From Rhododendron vialii (taxonomy: Eukaryota; Streptophyta; Magnoliopsida; Ericales; Ericaceae), in contig NC_080560.1 in NCBI RefSeq assembly GCF_030253575.1, forward strand, positions 7,932,501 through 7,996,500: a stretch of 64,000 bases of DNA, written 5' to 3'. This document shows, in pieces, positions 11,223 to 22,632 of this stretch. Each line of letters begins with the position of its first letter. Position 1 is the stretch's first letter. The translations under genes were made by a program, and so were the position numbers. Below the pieces are notes generated by a model. The model was not told the origin of the DNA. It saw only the letters and a program-made list of their open reading frames with translations, and made no database searches.

Positions 11223-12437
11223 AGGTCTGTTGGAATAGTATATCTTTCAGGTTCCGACATATAAAGTAAATATGATCTGTTATTTTTTTGCAAAAACACG
11301 AGACCCAATCAAATATTAATCGTATTAAATGAATTTAAGTTTTGAAAATGATTTTTGCACTTTTTTTTTTATAATCTTCATGCAGTCTTTTCTGTCTCAT
11401 TTATTATGTGAAAATACAAAGTTAACCTTTCATGTGTGAAAAGCAAAAAAAGAAATGAGAATAGGAGTAAAAGAAGATAAACAAGAAGTCTCAGAATTAT
11501 TTTCCCTAAAATAATTATATGAATACGGAATTGTCCAAAGTTCATTTCTCTATCACACTCGCGATCCTGTCTCAAAAGAGAATCCTACTCATTAATGGGT
11601 TGTCGGAAGGAGCATAATCCGAGCGAGAAATAGCATTGTATAACCAAAAAACAAGTTTCTCGCAAGAAAATCTCAAACTTGTAGAAAAAGAGCGAAAGAT
11701 TTAGATAAAAGGATTATGTGACTTACGGGTTACGAGTAAAAAAAGATAAAAGAGAAGGTTGAAAGTATTTTCCATTAAACTCTCGTGTGGAAAAATGTGA
11801 GAGCTTACGAAAACAATTGATACTCCAGTAAACACGAAGAAAATGAGATCATCCGGAGTTCATTTTCTGTATCAAAACTTGTTTCTATGCATCTGTCTGT
11901 TGGTTGTCCTACTTAAGCCGCATAATCCGTGTACGCCAGCATAAACGAAAGTGTTGTACGAACTAAAAATGTCAAACCAGTAGCAAAACAATGAACAGGA
12001 GTGAGTGGTCCACTTAAAAGATTTCGTGACTTACGGGTTACGGGTGCCCCTTTCTCTGTCACATAATCAGTCAAAATTGTATTTACTCGCGCTCTTAATT
12101 TTCGTGCTTTTGAAAGACACTTTTCACACTCGCGATTCCACATCCGTGCCTGGACTTGCATTACGTGACTTAGGCCGTGTTTTTCCACCAACAAAATTTT
12201 GGCAACAAGTTATGCCATTTTAGTTTGTTGTTCACACTAATTAAGCAATAAGTTATCGATTAGTGTAAATAACTTGATATTTGACAACAACTTATTGATT
12301 AGTAGAAAAAACTCGACATTTGTCAATAATTTTTCACTCACATACTCATCTATAATTTATTGGTTAGTGAAATTAATTTGACATTTTTCGAAAACTAACC
12401 ATTTGTCAACAATAAATTATTTTTCAAAGATAATTGC
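11223..12437. other. Intergenic DNA upstream of the ARM-repeat gene
   Basis: No gene is seen. Around 12229-12430 short phrases such as AACTTGACATTTGACAA recur imperfectly. No convincing TATA box was singled out. Confidence 0.4.
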
Positions 12438-12591
12438 CTACCGAAAACCCTTCCACCTCTCATGGTATTTCAGTATTTCTCTCACCCACATTCACGTGCC
12501 AACGGTGTGTGCTGGTGTGCTGCTGTCTGGCCCTTAAAACTCACTCATCATCCACCCGTTTCTTACGCCGTTATGCGGGCTCACTCCTGTC

Positions 12592-12592
12592 C

Positions 12593-12623
<31 letters not shown>

Positions 12624-12842
12624 ACCAACAACCCAACCCCCAGCTCTCTCTCTCTACAAGCAGTCAGTCAAGCATAGCTTCCTCAAAAGCAGACTTCTTT
12701 CCCACTCCCTCTCTCTCCTCTCCTAAAACCCCCACAGCTCTCTCGATCCCTTCGCTTTTCTCCACTCCATCTGTCAGACCCTCCCCTCCCAAGCCCAACT
12801 CCCTTCCCCACTACGCAACCCTCCCGTTTCCTTCCATCCCCA

Positions 12843-12882
<40 letters not shown>
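12592..12882. repeat. CT microsatellites in the ARM gene 5' leader
   Basis: Two long CT runs (about 12592-12619 and 12846-12881) lie 60-350 bp upstream of the start codon at 12938, in C/T-rich sequence likely to be the transcribed leader. Pyrimidine-rich leaders of this kind are common in plant genes. Confidence 0.8.
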
Positions 12883-12883
<1 letters not shown>

Positions 12884-12937
12884 GTACTCACCCCCCAACC
12901 TCCCCCCGCCTCCTCGCCGCACCCAGTAGTAGCCCAA

Positions 12938-14629
12938 ATGCATCCCGCCGCACCCCCACCCCAAACACTCGACCAAATCACCCACCTCCTAACCCACCTC
13001 CTCACCGCCTCCCACTCCGTCAAAACCTTCACCTCCCGCTGGCAAACCATCCGCTCCAAACTCGCCTACCTCACCTCCTCCCTCTCTGCCCTCTCCGACT
13101 CCCCTCACTGGTCCGACAACCCCCTCCTCCAAACCCTCCTCCCCAACCTCCTCCAAACCCTCCTCCGCATCCAATCCCTCTCCCACCAATGCTCCGACCC
13201 CGAGCACCCCCCCGTCGGAAAACTCCTCATGCAGAGCGACCTCGACATGGCCGCCAACTGGCTTTCCAAGCAGTCCCAAGACATCGACCTCCTCCTCAGA
13301 TCCGGCGTCCTCCGCCAGTCCAACGCCATCGTCCTCTCCCAACCTCCCCCCGGCTCAGACAAGGAAGACCTGGGGTTCTTCGTCCGGGACCTCTTCACTA
13401 GGTTACAGATCGGCGGCGTCGAGTTTAAGAAGAAAGCCATGGAATCTCTCCTCCAGCTTCTGGAAAACGAGGAGAAAGCCGCGGCCGTGGTTTCCAAGGA
13501 AGGCAACGTTTCTTACTTGATTCATTTGCTAGATCTTAACGCTCATTCTTCGATTCGTGAACAAGCGATCACCGCCGTGTCGGTGCTGGCCTCGGCGAGC
13601 GAGCAGTCGAGGAAGTGCGTGTTCGAGGAGGGAGGGTTGGGGCCGTTGTTGAGAATCATCGAGTCCGGTTCGATGGGGTTGAAGGAAAAGGCTGCGATGG
13701 CGGTCGAGGCCATCACGACCGACGTCGATAACGCCTGGGCCATTACCGCGTACGGCGGCGTTTCGGTTTTACTCGAAGCGTGTCGATCCGGGTCGTTGAC
13801 GCTGCAGGAGCATTCCGTGGGGGCCTTGAGAAACGTCGCGATTGTGGAGGACGTCAGGAGCGCTTTGGGCGAGGAAGGGGCTGTGCCTGTTGTGGTCCCG
13901 TTGCTGGTTAACGGCACCGTTAAGGCGAGGGAAAAGACGGCAAATTTGATTGCAATACTCGCGGCATCCGGCGAGTTTTTTCGGGTTCTGATTTTACAGG
14001 AACGTGGATTGCAGGGGCTCCTCCTTCTGCTCCACGAATCGTCTTGTTCGGACACGATAGAGCACGCCTTGCGGGCGATCCACTCGCTCTCTGCCTCCGA
14101 TTCGACTACCCGAACGCTATCCGTATCCACCTCGTTCATAATCCAAATTGCAGAGCTTATAAAGCACGGGACTATACTTCTGCAGCAAATCTGCGCTTCG
14201 ATACTCGCGACGCTGTGCATGAGCGACGGGAACAAGCGAGCGATTGCGAGTTGCATGCCGGCTCTGGTGAAGCTGATGGAGTCGCCAAAGCCGGACGGGC
14301 TGCAGGAGGTGGCGGCGAAGGCGCTGGTTTCGCTGCTGACGGTGCGGTCAAATCGGAAGGAGTTGGTGAGAGACGAGAAGAGCGTGATGAGGCTGGCGCA
14401 GATGCTGGATCCGAAGTACGAGGCGGTGTCGAAGAAGTTCCCGGTGGCGGTGGTGGCGGCTGTGATGGCGGGAGGGAGCAAGGGGTGCCGGAAGAGGCTG
14501 GTGGCGGCCGGCGCCTACGCGCACGTGCAGAAGCTGGCGGAGATGGAGGTTGCCGGGGCGAAGAAGGCGGCGCAGAGACTCTCCGGCAACCGGCTGAAGG
14601 TCATATTCGGCAGGACGTGGAGGGAATAA
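12938..14629 (+). CDS. Armadillo (ARM)-repeat protein, single exon
   Basis: Encodes 563 residues in one exon. The N-terminal ~150 residues are a helical region rich in Leu, Thr and Ser. From about residue 160 to 555 there are tandem ARM-type helical repeats, with phrases such as REQAITAVSVLASAS, LKEKAAMAVEAI, LQEHSVGALRNVA and LQEVAAKALVSLL. Length and layout resemble the plant ARM-only group that includes Arabidopsis At5g50900 (about 555 residues). No U-box is present, so it should be a protein-interaction scaffold rather than a ubiquitin ligase; partners are unknown. The frame is open upstream to 12434, but that part translates CT microsatellites and has no ATG before 12938, so I treat it as 5' leader. 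The coding region is markedly GC-rich compared with its surroundings. No neighbouring gene is functionally linked. Confidence 0.9.
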   Translation: MHPAAPPPQTLDQITHLLTHLLTASHSVKTFTSRWQTIRSKLAYLTSSLSALSDSPHWSDNPLLQTLLPNLLQTLLRIQSLSHQCSDPEHPPVGKLLMQSDLDMAANWLSKQSQDIDLLLRSGVLRQSNAIVLSQPPPGSDKEDLGFFVRDLFTRLQIGGVEFKKKAMESLLQLLENEEKAAAVVSKEGNVSYLIHLLDLNAHSSIREQAITAVSVLASASEQSRKCVFEEGGLGPLLRIIESGSMGLKEKAAMAVEAITTDVDNAWAITAYGGVSVLLEACRSGSLTLQEHSVGALRNVAIVEDVRSALGEEGAVPVVVPLLVNGTVKAREKTANLIAILAASGEFFRVLILQERGLQGLLLLLHESSCSDTIEHALRAIHSLSASDSTTRTLSVSTSFIIQIAELIKHGTILLQQICASILATLCMSDGNKRAIASCMPALVKLMESPKPDGLQEVAAKALVSLLTVRSNRKELVRDEKSVMRLAQMLDPKYEAVSKKFPVAVVAAVMAGGSKGCRKRLVAAGAYAHVQKLAEMEVAGAKKAAQRLSGNRLKVIFGRTWRE

Positions 14630-17600
14630 CCGGGAAAGGAACTAACCCCCGCCAAAGTTAAGGTAAGATTTGTAAGTAATTAAATGCAGAATTAATGTTA
14701 CCACTGTGGGTGTGACGCCACGTGGATTGTTTTATACGGTCACGTATAGTTGACGGGCTTTGGCGCGTGTAATAATAAGTTAATTAACTGTTCCATTAAA
14801 TGGGTGCCTTTTCTTTTTCTTTTTTTAACGGAGCAAGCCAATAAATGGACATGACTTAATTTCACAATCCAAACCTCCAGAGGAGCCCGGCCATACCAAT
14901 TATGGTTCCCAACTTATTCCAGGATACTCACCCTATAAGAAATTGAACCCAAACCTGGAAGGAAATTGAACCCATACCTTGAAGGGCACTCCAAAATCTG
15001 GGGTCCGTGCTACTAGGGCAACCCCTTGGTTTGCAATGGGTGCCTCTTTTGAAGTTAGAATGGCGACAATACCCCTTGTGCGTTGTAGAAATTGGCTTCT
15101 TGAGCGGCTGGGCCCATCAGGATTCAGAATCACATCTTGTATAGTGGTCCGTAGGTCCCGCCTTTGTTTTCACAGTCTTTTCTTTTTCCTTTCCCCCTTA
15201 TTTTAATTTAATAGGGCCTACGGCTCTGAGGTATGCCCCCCCATATGTGATTTTGATCATTTTAAATGAGCCTTGTTTAGTTGTTTTCTGCCTAAATTGG
15301 AGGTGGCATTCCTTGGTGGGTACTAAAATAACCAAATAAGATAGCTGGCAATGTCTCCATCTCATGCTGATATTAAAAAAAATGTCTCCATCTCACTACT
15401 TGCATCTAATTTCTTCTTGGGAAAAATCTACGATTTTTTAATAATGCGGTCTCCGGCCAGTTTTGAAAATATTTGGAGTTGAACTGTGTGGGGCACATGC
15501 ATTGCATTATTAGTTTTGAAATATTTGGCCTTCGTGGAGTTGAACCGTGTGGGGCTCCACATGCATTGCATTGTTAGAACCCTCAAATCAATTTGGGAAA
15601 GGTCACAAGAGCCGTAGCAAATTCATCCAAAGGTGTCTAATTTTTTGCCAATATTGTATACACGAGCGGGGTGTTAATAAGTTACTAGTTAACAAGGAGT
15701 TTCAGAGACTATTCATAGCCTAAACCCTAAACGCCCACGACGAGACTCAAATCCTGGCCTCCCACATGGGAGAGAACCAGGAGATGCCGACAAAGCTAGA
15801 GCCCATTGGCAATTTCCTCTTTCATTTAGTGGGGTAAATACCTGTTCACATGATGCAGTCATGCAATACTTAATTTCTTCGACAAAACACATTTTAGTAA
15901 TCAAAATTAAATTGATTGGTGAAGTAGCCATTGAATGTGTTGTCTTTGGCGGTGGGTGCGGTGCTGTCGGCATTGATTAAACTTGACTTACATGAGTCGT
16001 GAATCGTGATACCCTTCACATGTTAGTAGTATAACATCAACTTCTCACTCGTGATGTATCCTGATGTTAAGCTGTTTTTTTTTTTATTGTGATACAGGAG
16101 GGATTTCCTTTGGACTTTGCTAACCCGTTGGAGTGAAGGAAAGGGGAAAAAACCATTTTCTCCGGACAAGCATGCGACAATCACACATTTCTATACCCCA
16201 GATTTTACGTTACCCTAAACTTATTATATATATATTTGATGGTCCTTTATGGAAAAAAAAAAAAAAGAGAGAAGAAAAATACTTTAATTATAATGTGGAG
16301 GCATGGATGCGGTTTTTAAGGAGTATCCTCGTTTTTCCTTCTTTTTTTATTTAATTTTTTTTATTTCTCGAAAGTCAATTGATCGAGTCGTTGACTATGT
16401 GAAGCTGTAAGAGAGAGTCTGATGATCTTTAATTATGTGTATTTTTTTCATTATTTATTTTCTTTAAACCAACAGCGTCGGTTGACGATGTACAGTCTAG
16501 AAGTCGATTTTTTTGTTCCCCAGGGGAAAAAAAAAAAGAGTCCTTGTTTTATTGTAATGGTGAAGTGAAGCTCTGGTTTTGAAGTGTGAGACTGTTTGTA
16601 TGCTTCTCTGAATTGCATCAGACTTTGATATTGTGGTGATCGAGTATTATCTGAATCTGCTGTAATTCTCCATTTGATTGGTGGTTTTGCCTTAGTTTGT
16701 GGAGGAATTTATTGAGAAGGGAAAAAAAAATAAAGGAGAAGTTGAACTTTAATGTTTTGTGCGATTATCAGGTGCGAATAAAGCTGCTCTGTTGTCCCTC
16801 CGCCTGGCATTTGTGAGAGCTCTTCCGAACCTCCTTCAGTAATTAAAACCGCTAAATTTTATAGATTGTCGAAAATAATATGATGAAAATCATATTGATT
16901 TAATCAACAAAAATATATGATGGCAATTTTTATCTCGTAGTAAACAGGTTTTAATTCTATGTGCCAATTTAGTACTTTGTTTTTAACGATAAATATCTTG
17001 AAATAGCCCTCGTCGAAATCTGATTGACTTTTTTTGCTGCGATGAATGTTGGTTAAAAAATAAACAGTTTTGATCATCGAGTTCAGTCCAGGTCTCACAA
17101 ATGGCCTCTGACAGCACAGTAATTCTCTCTCTCTCTCTCTCTCTCATCATATTCCTTTGTATTGGTGAATTCTTTGTCCATACTTTCCCCAGTGCGGATG
17201 GGAGAATGTACCACATGTGAAGTGCAATAGTGCATCCTGACGGGGAAACCTTAGCTTTGGGAGATGGGGTGTTGCTCTCTTTCCTTGCCTGATGCCTCCA
17301 TCTTCACCAAACAGATGATGGGAATGGGAATCGATGGCAAATGATGTCGAAAGTGCTAGGGGGTACTGATGAACTGTTTTGGATTACTGAATTGGCACTT
17401 TCATTAGATTTTGTTTTAGTGGGTGGTGTGGCCCATCTACTTTCTCACTGATCTGGAAACCAAAAAACACTGATACTCTGACGCAGTATGATGAGTGCTT
17501 GACCTCTTGATTGCATACATTGGCTCGGACCCATTGATCCAATGGTCCTGATTTCGTGAAGAATTTGATTTTTTTGTGTTGATGGTAGGATGGTTTTGGT

Positions 17601-17649
17601 AATATTACAGAAAGCATTTACTCAATAAAGGACTGAGAGGTGGAAATGA
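14630..17649. other. Intergenic DNA downstream of the ARM gene
   Basis: No further gene is recognised. The stretch contains a short near-duplicate (phrases around TTGAACCGTGTGGGGC at 15478-15570), a SINE-like segment (separate entry) and a CT microsatellite at about 17123-17145. An AATAAAT at 14840 could serve as a polyadenylation signal for the ARM gene. Confidence 0.4.
15735..15830 (-). mobile_element. SINE-like, tRNA-derived sequence
   Basis: On the minus strand the sequence contains TAGCTTTGTCGG, similar to a pol III A box, and some 40 bp later GGATTTGAGTCTC, similar to a B box, with the phrase CTCCCATGTGGGAGGCC between them. This arrangement is common in plant tRNA-derived SINEs. No tail or target-site duplication was identified. 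Confidence 0.4.
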
Positions 17650-17910
17650 ATTCAGTAAACGAGCCGAGCTCGAGCTCGACAAAACTCAGCTCGACTTGGC
17701 TCGTTTGCAGCCCTACTTGGTGAGGTCAGACATAAGCTTAACCAAAACCTTAAGCTCGAACTTGGCTCAAGTCTTAGCGAGCGGAGCTTAGTCATTTACT
17801 AAACGAGTCTCTTTAATAAAATCGAACCTCCTTTAACAAGCCGAGCTTTTTTTTATCTAAACAAGCCGAAAACTTAAGCTCGAGCTCGGTTCATTTGCAG
17901 CCCTATTGCC
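17650..17910 (-). mobile_element. Non-autonomous DNA transposon ends rich in GAGCTCGAGCTC
   Basis: Two similar ends occur on the minus strand: GTAGGGCTGCAAACGAGCC near 17716-17698 and AGGGCTGCAAATGAACC near 17906-17890. Each is followed by GAGCTCGAGCTC-type sequence. The GGGCTGCAAACGAGCC start is a widespread plant repeat terminus, probably from hAT-type elements (family knowledge). The arrangement here looks fragmentary. Confidence 0.4.
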
Positions 17911-18820
17911 AAGCATACAGACATCCCAGCCAAAACCGCCGCGAAGAATCTCTCAAAAATGAATTTTCCGTGTCTCATTCACATGGGCTCTTTTCCTAAA
18001 TTACTTTAGTGATTGCTACTAGCCTACTATCATCTTCCTATCTTTGTATTGGGGAATTTCCGGACGCAGTTCTCCCTCTCTATGCCCACCCTAATTCTTC
18101 TTTCTTCCATTGATCTCACACTAATGTATTACGCTAAACTATATAATAGCGGGATTGATAAATAGCATCGATCATTGTAAACGAAGCATATACCAATTAG
18201 GTTGGTTTGTACCACCCAATCAATCATTTGCTTACAAAAAGTCCGAACATAAATGATATGGCACCAACCCAAAAAATACTTCAAAACACAAAGGTCAACA
18301 TTACACCCGATACAATACAGATACGATATCGTAGAATACAACATCTTAACCCATAATTCCGGCAACACCTTGGTGGATAGTAGGATATGGTTGGGGCATA
18401 TTTATTTCAGCTTCCATCATTAAGCTGCTTAATAATCTTTCTTAAAACGATGAAGTCTGTGCAAATGTGTTTGGTCAGGGACTCAGGGGTGGAACTACGT
18501 GGGGAGGGCCATGCCCCACCCAATATTTGGCTAGCACTCATGTACTTAGTGTAGTATTATCTTGTGGATATGTCTTTAATTAACCCCAAGTGGTCTCCTC
18601 AAATTGGTTGGTGAAAGAGATAATCGGAGTGATTTAAGAATTCCCAATTGGAATGTCAAGTGCCCACTTGCTTTGTATCTTAAATTTTTCCTAGAAAGAA
18701 GCTTCTCTCTCCCTATCTTACTACTATATTGTGAAGTCAATTCCTTGCCCTCTTTTTTTTTTTTTTTTTTTGGTTTTTGTCATTTATATCGTAATATTTT
18801 TATTGTATTGTGAATCTCTT

Positions 18821-19060
18821 TACTCCCTCCGTCTGGATTTAATTGTCTCTCGTTCTATTCTAACTAGCTAAAAAACTTGCTATAGCTTTAAATTCGTAAT
18901 GAATTTCATATCGAATATGGATCTTGTTTGATAGATCTCGATTAGTTCTTTAATATAGTGTTTTCGAAATTACATAAAATATTATAAATTACAATATATA
19001 ATCAATTAAAAAAAGGCACAAACTCCCAAAAAAGATCATTAAATTGGGATGGAGGGAATA
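18821..19060. mobile_element. Stowaway-like MITE
   Basis: Starts TACTCCCTCCGTCTGGATTT and ends with the near-complement (ATTGGGATGGAGGGAATA), giving inverted ends of about 25 bp and TA at both edges. The CTCCCTCCGT terminus is the usual plant Stowaway (Tc1/mariner) end. Length is about 240 bp with no coding content. Confidence 0.8.
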
Positions 19061-19085
19061 TTTGATTTATTTATATAGATATACA

Positions 19086-19467
19086 TACGGTAAGAAATTT
19101 TCAAATCCACACCCTCTTATGGTCCACACTATCAGCATCTCCCATTTTCTGATCAAATTTTGATGATCCGAACCGTTCAATATGTTTAAAACGTGATTTT
19201 ATGGGTTTCTTGAGCAAAATTGGCAAAAAAAAAGAAGACCAAAAATGGCTTGATCTGAGCAGTGTTTCATAAATGCTGACAGGAACTGTGTTTATGAAAA
19301 GCTGCATGGATCAAGCCCTTCTCAATCTTTTTTTGAGCTAATATCAAGTGGTATCCTTAAAATCACATTTAAACACATTTAACCACACGGATCATCAAAA
19401 TTTGATCGGAATATGAGAAGTGTGGACCGTAAGAGGCGTGGATAGGAAAAAGACTCTACATACCGTA
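19086..19467. mobile_element. 382-bp MITE with TACGGTA ends
   Basis: The left end TACGGTAAGAAATTTTC and the right end TACATACCGTA are inverted. The arms continue with TCCACACCCTCTTATGGTCCACAC and a diverged complement. Inner segments around ATCAAAATTTTGATGATC also pair. It has no coding capacity. Confidence 0.7.
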
Positions 19468-19675
19468 TACATACACATCATCTTGATGATTTCCAAATAT
19501 TAAAACAGTCTTGCTATTGTCAGAGCACTGGGTTGACGATAAATACACTAGAAAATAAGAAAAACATGTAATTCTATGTACTTTTTGCACCATTTAATAC
19601 ACATTCACACACTTATTATTGTCAGTCCATTGGGCTAGTTTTAGAATTTTCCATGTTCAAATTCAAGATTGGGAG

Positions 19676-19871
19676 ATGCTGCCAAGAGGGGGATGCTGCC
19701 AAGCGGTGTCGAGCGGTCTATCCGACCGTTCATCTCGGCACAAATAGCTCGAATCTAATTCAAGCGCTTAAAAATCTGAATCATTCATTTCTCAGATTAA
19801 GATAATCCGAGTCGTCGATTGCCAAAATGAACGGCCAGATTGGCCGCTCGGCACCGCTACCAAGCACCCCT
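19676..19871. mobile_element. GC-rich MITE of the CTTGGCAGGG family, copy 2
   Basis: Inverted ends carry GCCAAGCGGTG(T/C)CGAGCGG on the left and GGCCGCTCGGCACCGCT on the right, with CCGTTCAT(C/T)TCGGC inside the arm. Related to 10985-11222 and 43256-43350. Confidence 0.6.
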
Positions 19872-19952
19872 GCTTTGAAAAATTGCCGCTCAAGAATCAT
19901 CTCCCTTACAAATACCATCCCCCACATCGATGTATATTTTTTGTAGAAAATA

Positions 19953-20061
19953 CTAGGTACAAAGAAAATTTTATCTGAAATACACTATTTATGACCGGTC
20001 ATAAACGACTCGGTCTTTTATGACCGATCATAAATAGTGTATTCCGGGTCTTTGCACCTAG
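19953..20061. mobile_element. 109-bp hairpin MITE
   Basis: CTAGGTACAAAG at the left pairs with CTTTGCACCTAG at the right. The inner arms AATACACTATTTATGACCG and the complement are almost perfect, leaving a short loop around ACGACTCGGTC. Confidence 0.7.
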
Positions 20062-21227
20062 CATTTATGATTTTCTATATGTAATTTCTGGTTCTTCGGT
20101 TGTAAAATCTTGACTCCACCCGTGTTTGGCTTAGCTGTCCCTACCGTGGACTAGTTAGTTAAAATTGACAAAAGATGATTACCGAAAACAATGGAATTTC
20201 ATGTCTGAATTAGCTTTTGATTGCTTCATATTATCAAACTCTCGACTTTATTTATGCTGCAGCACATAGGCCATACACGAGAATCTTCCGGCCGGGGATA
20301 AAACAAAAGGAAGAGGAGGAAGGACCGGCGTAGATGGAGGGAAGAAAGGGGCAGCTCCGGACAGAAGGCACAAGGAGAGCGGGTCCCATCGTAGAAATTT
20401 TTACATAATACATCCAATAGGAGAAACAACATGTTGTGAAGTTAATTCCGTCACAATTTTTCGTCAACGTATTTTGTTTTCACGTTCAATCCTCGCTCTA
20501 AGCTGTCATTCTCAATTTTTGTTTTCACAAATTTTGGTATGAGCTATTTTTGGAAAACACCTTAATGCTCTCGTTTTCACTTTCGATTGGACCAATATAT
20601 GTGATTTAGAGTACGACCGTGATATCCGCGTTAAATTATGCTTATATGTATATAATCCCTTCAAATCCACTTTACTCAAATTCCCATTGAATCATGAACC
20701 AGTATATTTTTTTATCATTAGATTGCGTGAGGGTATTAAAAAAAACTACTAGTACTACTATATATAAATTGATTCACCAACCAGAAATACATCGGAAGAG
20801 AAAAATATAAAAGAGAATTTGAGCATAGGGCATTTGAAGGATGAGTTTGGACAAACTTTTTGAGGATTTTCTCGTAGTTTTTTTTTTTTTTCCTCAATCT
20901 GTACGAAATTGGATAGATTTTTACATCACACGCAGACCGTTTCTTTCTCTCTCTTTTGGCATCTTTTACGTCGTTTTATATAAACTTTTCCTAACTTTGA
21001 TTTATATTTTTATACTTTTTTTAATTTCTCTACCGAAACAGAGAATATGGTATAAAAATTCTATCACAATAAATAAGAATCGAAAGAAAACAATAAAAAA
21101 TACCTAAAAAGTTTCTCCAAACTTACTCAAACTCATGGACGATATAGTGGATCACGACTCCTGTCCGTGTGGGCCATTTCTCCTTCACAGGTTCACAATT
21201 TCACATGCCTGCCTCCCCCACCACCAT

Positions 21228-21263
<36 letters not shown>

Positions 21264-21962
21264 ACAGTCACACACTCATTTGTCGGAAGTTTGAGTGGTG
21301 TGTGTGTTTAAATCGTCGATTATGTCTTTTCCTAATCAGCAATTGCGTAGGTGAGTAGATATGTGAAATTATCCTTTGGTGTAGGCCCATTGGGTCTTTT
21401 GTCGTGGTGCCACTTTTTAGTGACGATGCTCTTGGATTTGCATCAACTGGGCTGGCTCCCACATCGGAAGTTTGGGTATTGTGTATGTGTGTTTAAATGG
21501 TCTATTATGCCTCTTCCTAATCAGCAATTGCCTAGATAAGTTGATATGTAAAATTACCCTCTTGTCCTTCTCCAAAGCACCCTCATTTGTCATATGTCAC
21601 TTGTTGTGCAGTACAAAATACCACATTGCATTTTGCATCTGATGCTGCAAAAAGGGGAAAAGATTGGGACTTTTTTCCTGGTGCATATTTCCCGTGACGC
21701 GTCCCTTCAAGGCAACTGTCCTAAACCAAAGCTGTAAAAGCTAATTCACACCTCTCTTTTCCTACATGTCCCATTATTTTCACAACATGGTTTCCCTACC
21801 TTTATTTCCCACTTTTCTCTCCCCCATAAAACTTGATGGTTACAATAGGGTTTCCCTTTACACTTCAACTACCCGATTCCAACACTTTCATTTCTCCAAT
21901 TCTAATGTTCTTTCTCCTACAAAATAGTACTCCATTACTACTCTCCAAGAGACAGGTACTTG
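20062..21962. other. Intergenic DNA with a diverged direct duplication
   Basis: No gene is found. A CT microsatellite lies at about 21231-21260. A block of about 90 bp starting CGGAAGTTTG at 21283 is repeated at 21466, both containing CCTAATCAGCAATTGC. The duplicated block sits downstream of the CT tract and may be an untranslated or decayed transcript region. Confidence 0.45.
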
Positions 21963-22327
21963 GCATATCTCATAAAAGCAACAAAAGGTTGTTACATTAA
22001 TGTCGCTGCAGTTTTATAGACTTGTACGTGCTCTATCTCATTTTCTATATAGATGATGGAGTAATACTTTAGCACTATGGGATTTTCCGAATTCCTTTTT
22101 AGCGTCACACGATTTATCGAGTTTCATCCGAAATTACATAAACGGGCATATATCATAAGCAATAAAAGGTTGTACATTAGTGTCGCTGCAGTTTTATAGA
22201 CTTGTACATGCTCAATCTCTCATTGTATATATAGATGGTGGAGAAGTACTTTAGCAGTATGGGATTTTCCTAATGCCCTTAGAGTCACACGATGTAGCGA
22301 GTTTCATCAGAAATTACATAAACGGGC
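21963..22327. repeat. Tandem duplication of about 180 bp
   Basis: Two adjacent units (about 21963-22147 and 22148-22327) share CAGTTTTATAGACTTGTAC, a TATGGGATTTTCC block, and the ending AAATTACATAAACGGGCA. Identity is high with a few small indels. Confidence 0.85.
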
Positions 22328-22417
22328 ACAACCGTCTTAATCGACCACATGTGCCTATTGTGAGATAGCTTGGACTAATAACGACGACGCATAAATTCGT
22401 AGACGGTAACAGTCTAA

Positions 22418-22632
22418 TATTCCATCCGTCTCATTTTAAATATCCCCTGAGGAATCTGTGTGTTTTCAAACCCAAAAAATACGTATTTCTATATATTATT
22501 AGTTTTCATTTTTTACACCAAATTAAAATACCAAATGAGCACTTGAATTTGGTATAAAGAATTTTTTTTTTTTTTAGGATTTGAAAATGCACGAATTTCC
22601 CTAGGAGACATTTAAAATGAGACAGAGGGGTA
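22418..22632. mobile_element. Stowaway-like MITE
   Basis: Left end TATTCCATCCGTCTCATTTT pairs with right end AAAATGAGACAGAGGGGTA. The arms extend through AAATATCCCCTGAGGAA and its complement. Length about 215 bp. Confidence 0.75.

Noticed and set aside
12434..12937. N-terminal extension of the ARM-repeat frame by 168 residues
   Set aside because: No ATG occurs in this part (the frame opens at TTG); it translates CT microsatellites and C-rich leader, and the remaining 563 residues match the expected family length.
13543..14481. 312-codon open frame antisense to the ARM gene, and a 205-codon frame in another plus frame
   Set aside because: Shadows of a GC-rich coding region; composition and lack of motifs show they are not genes.
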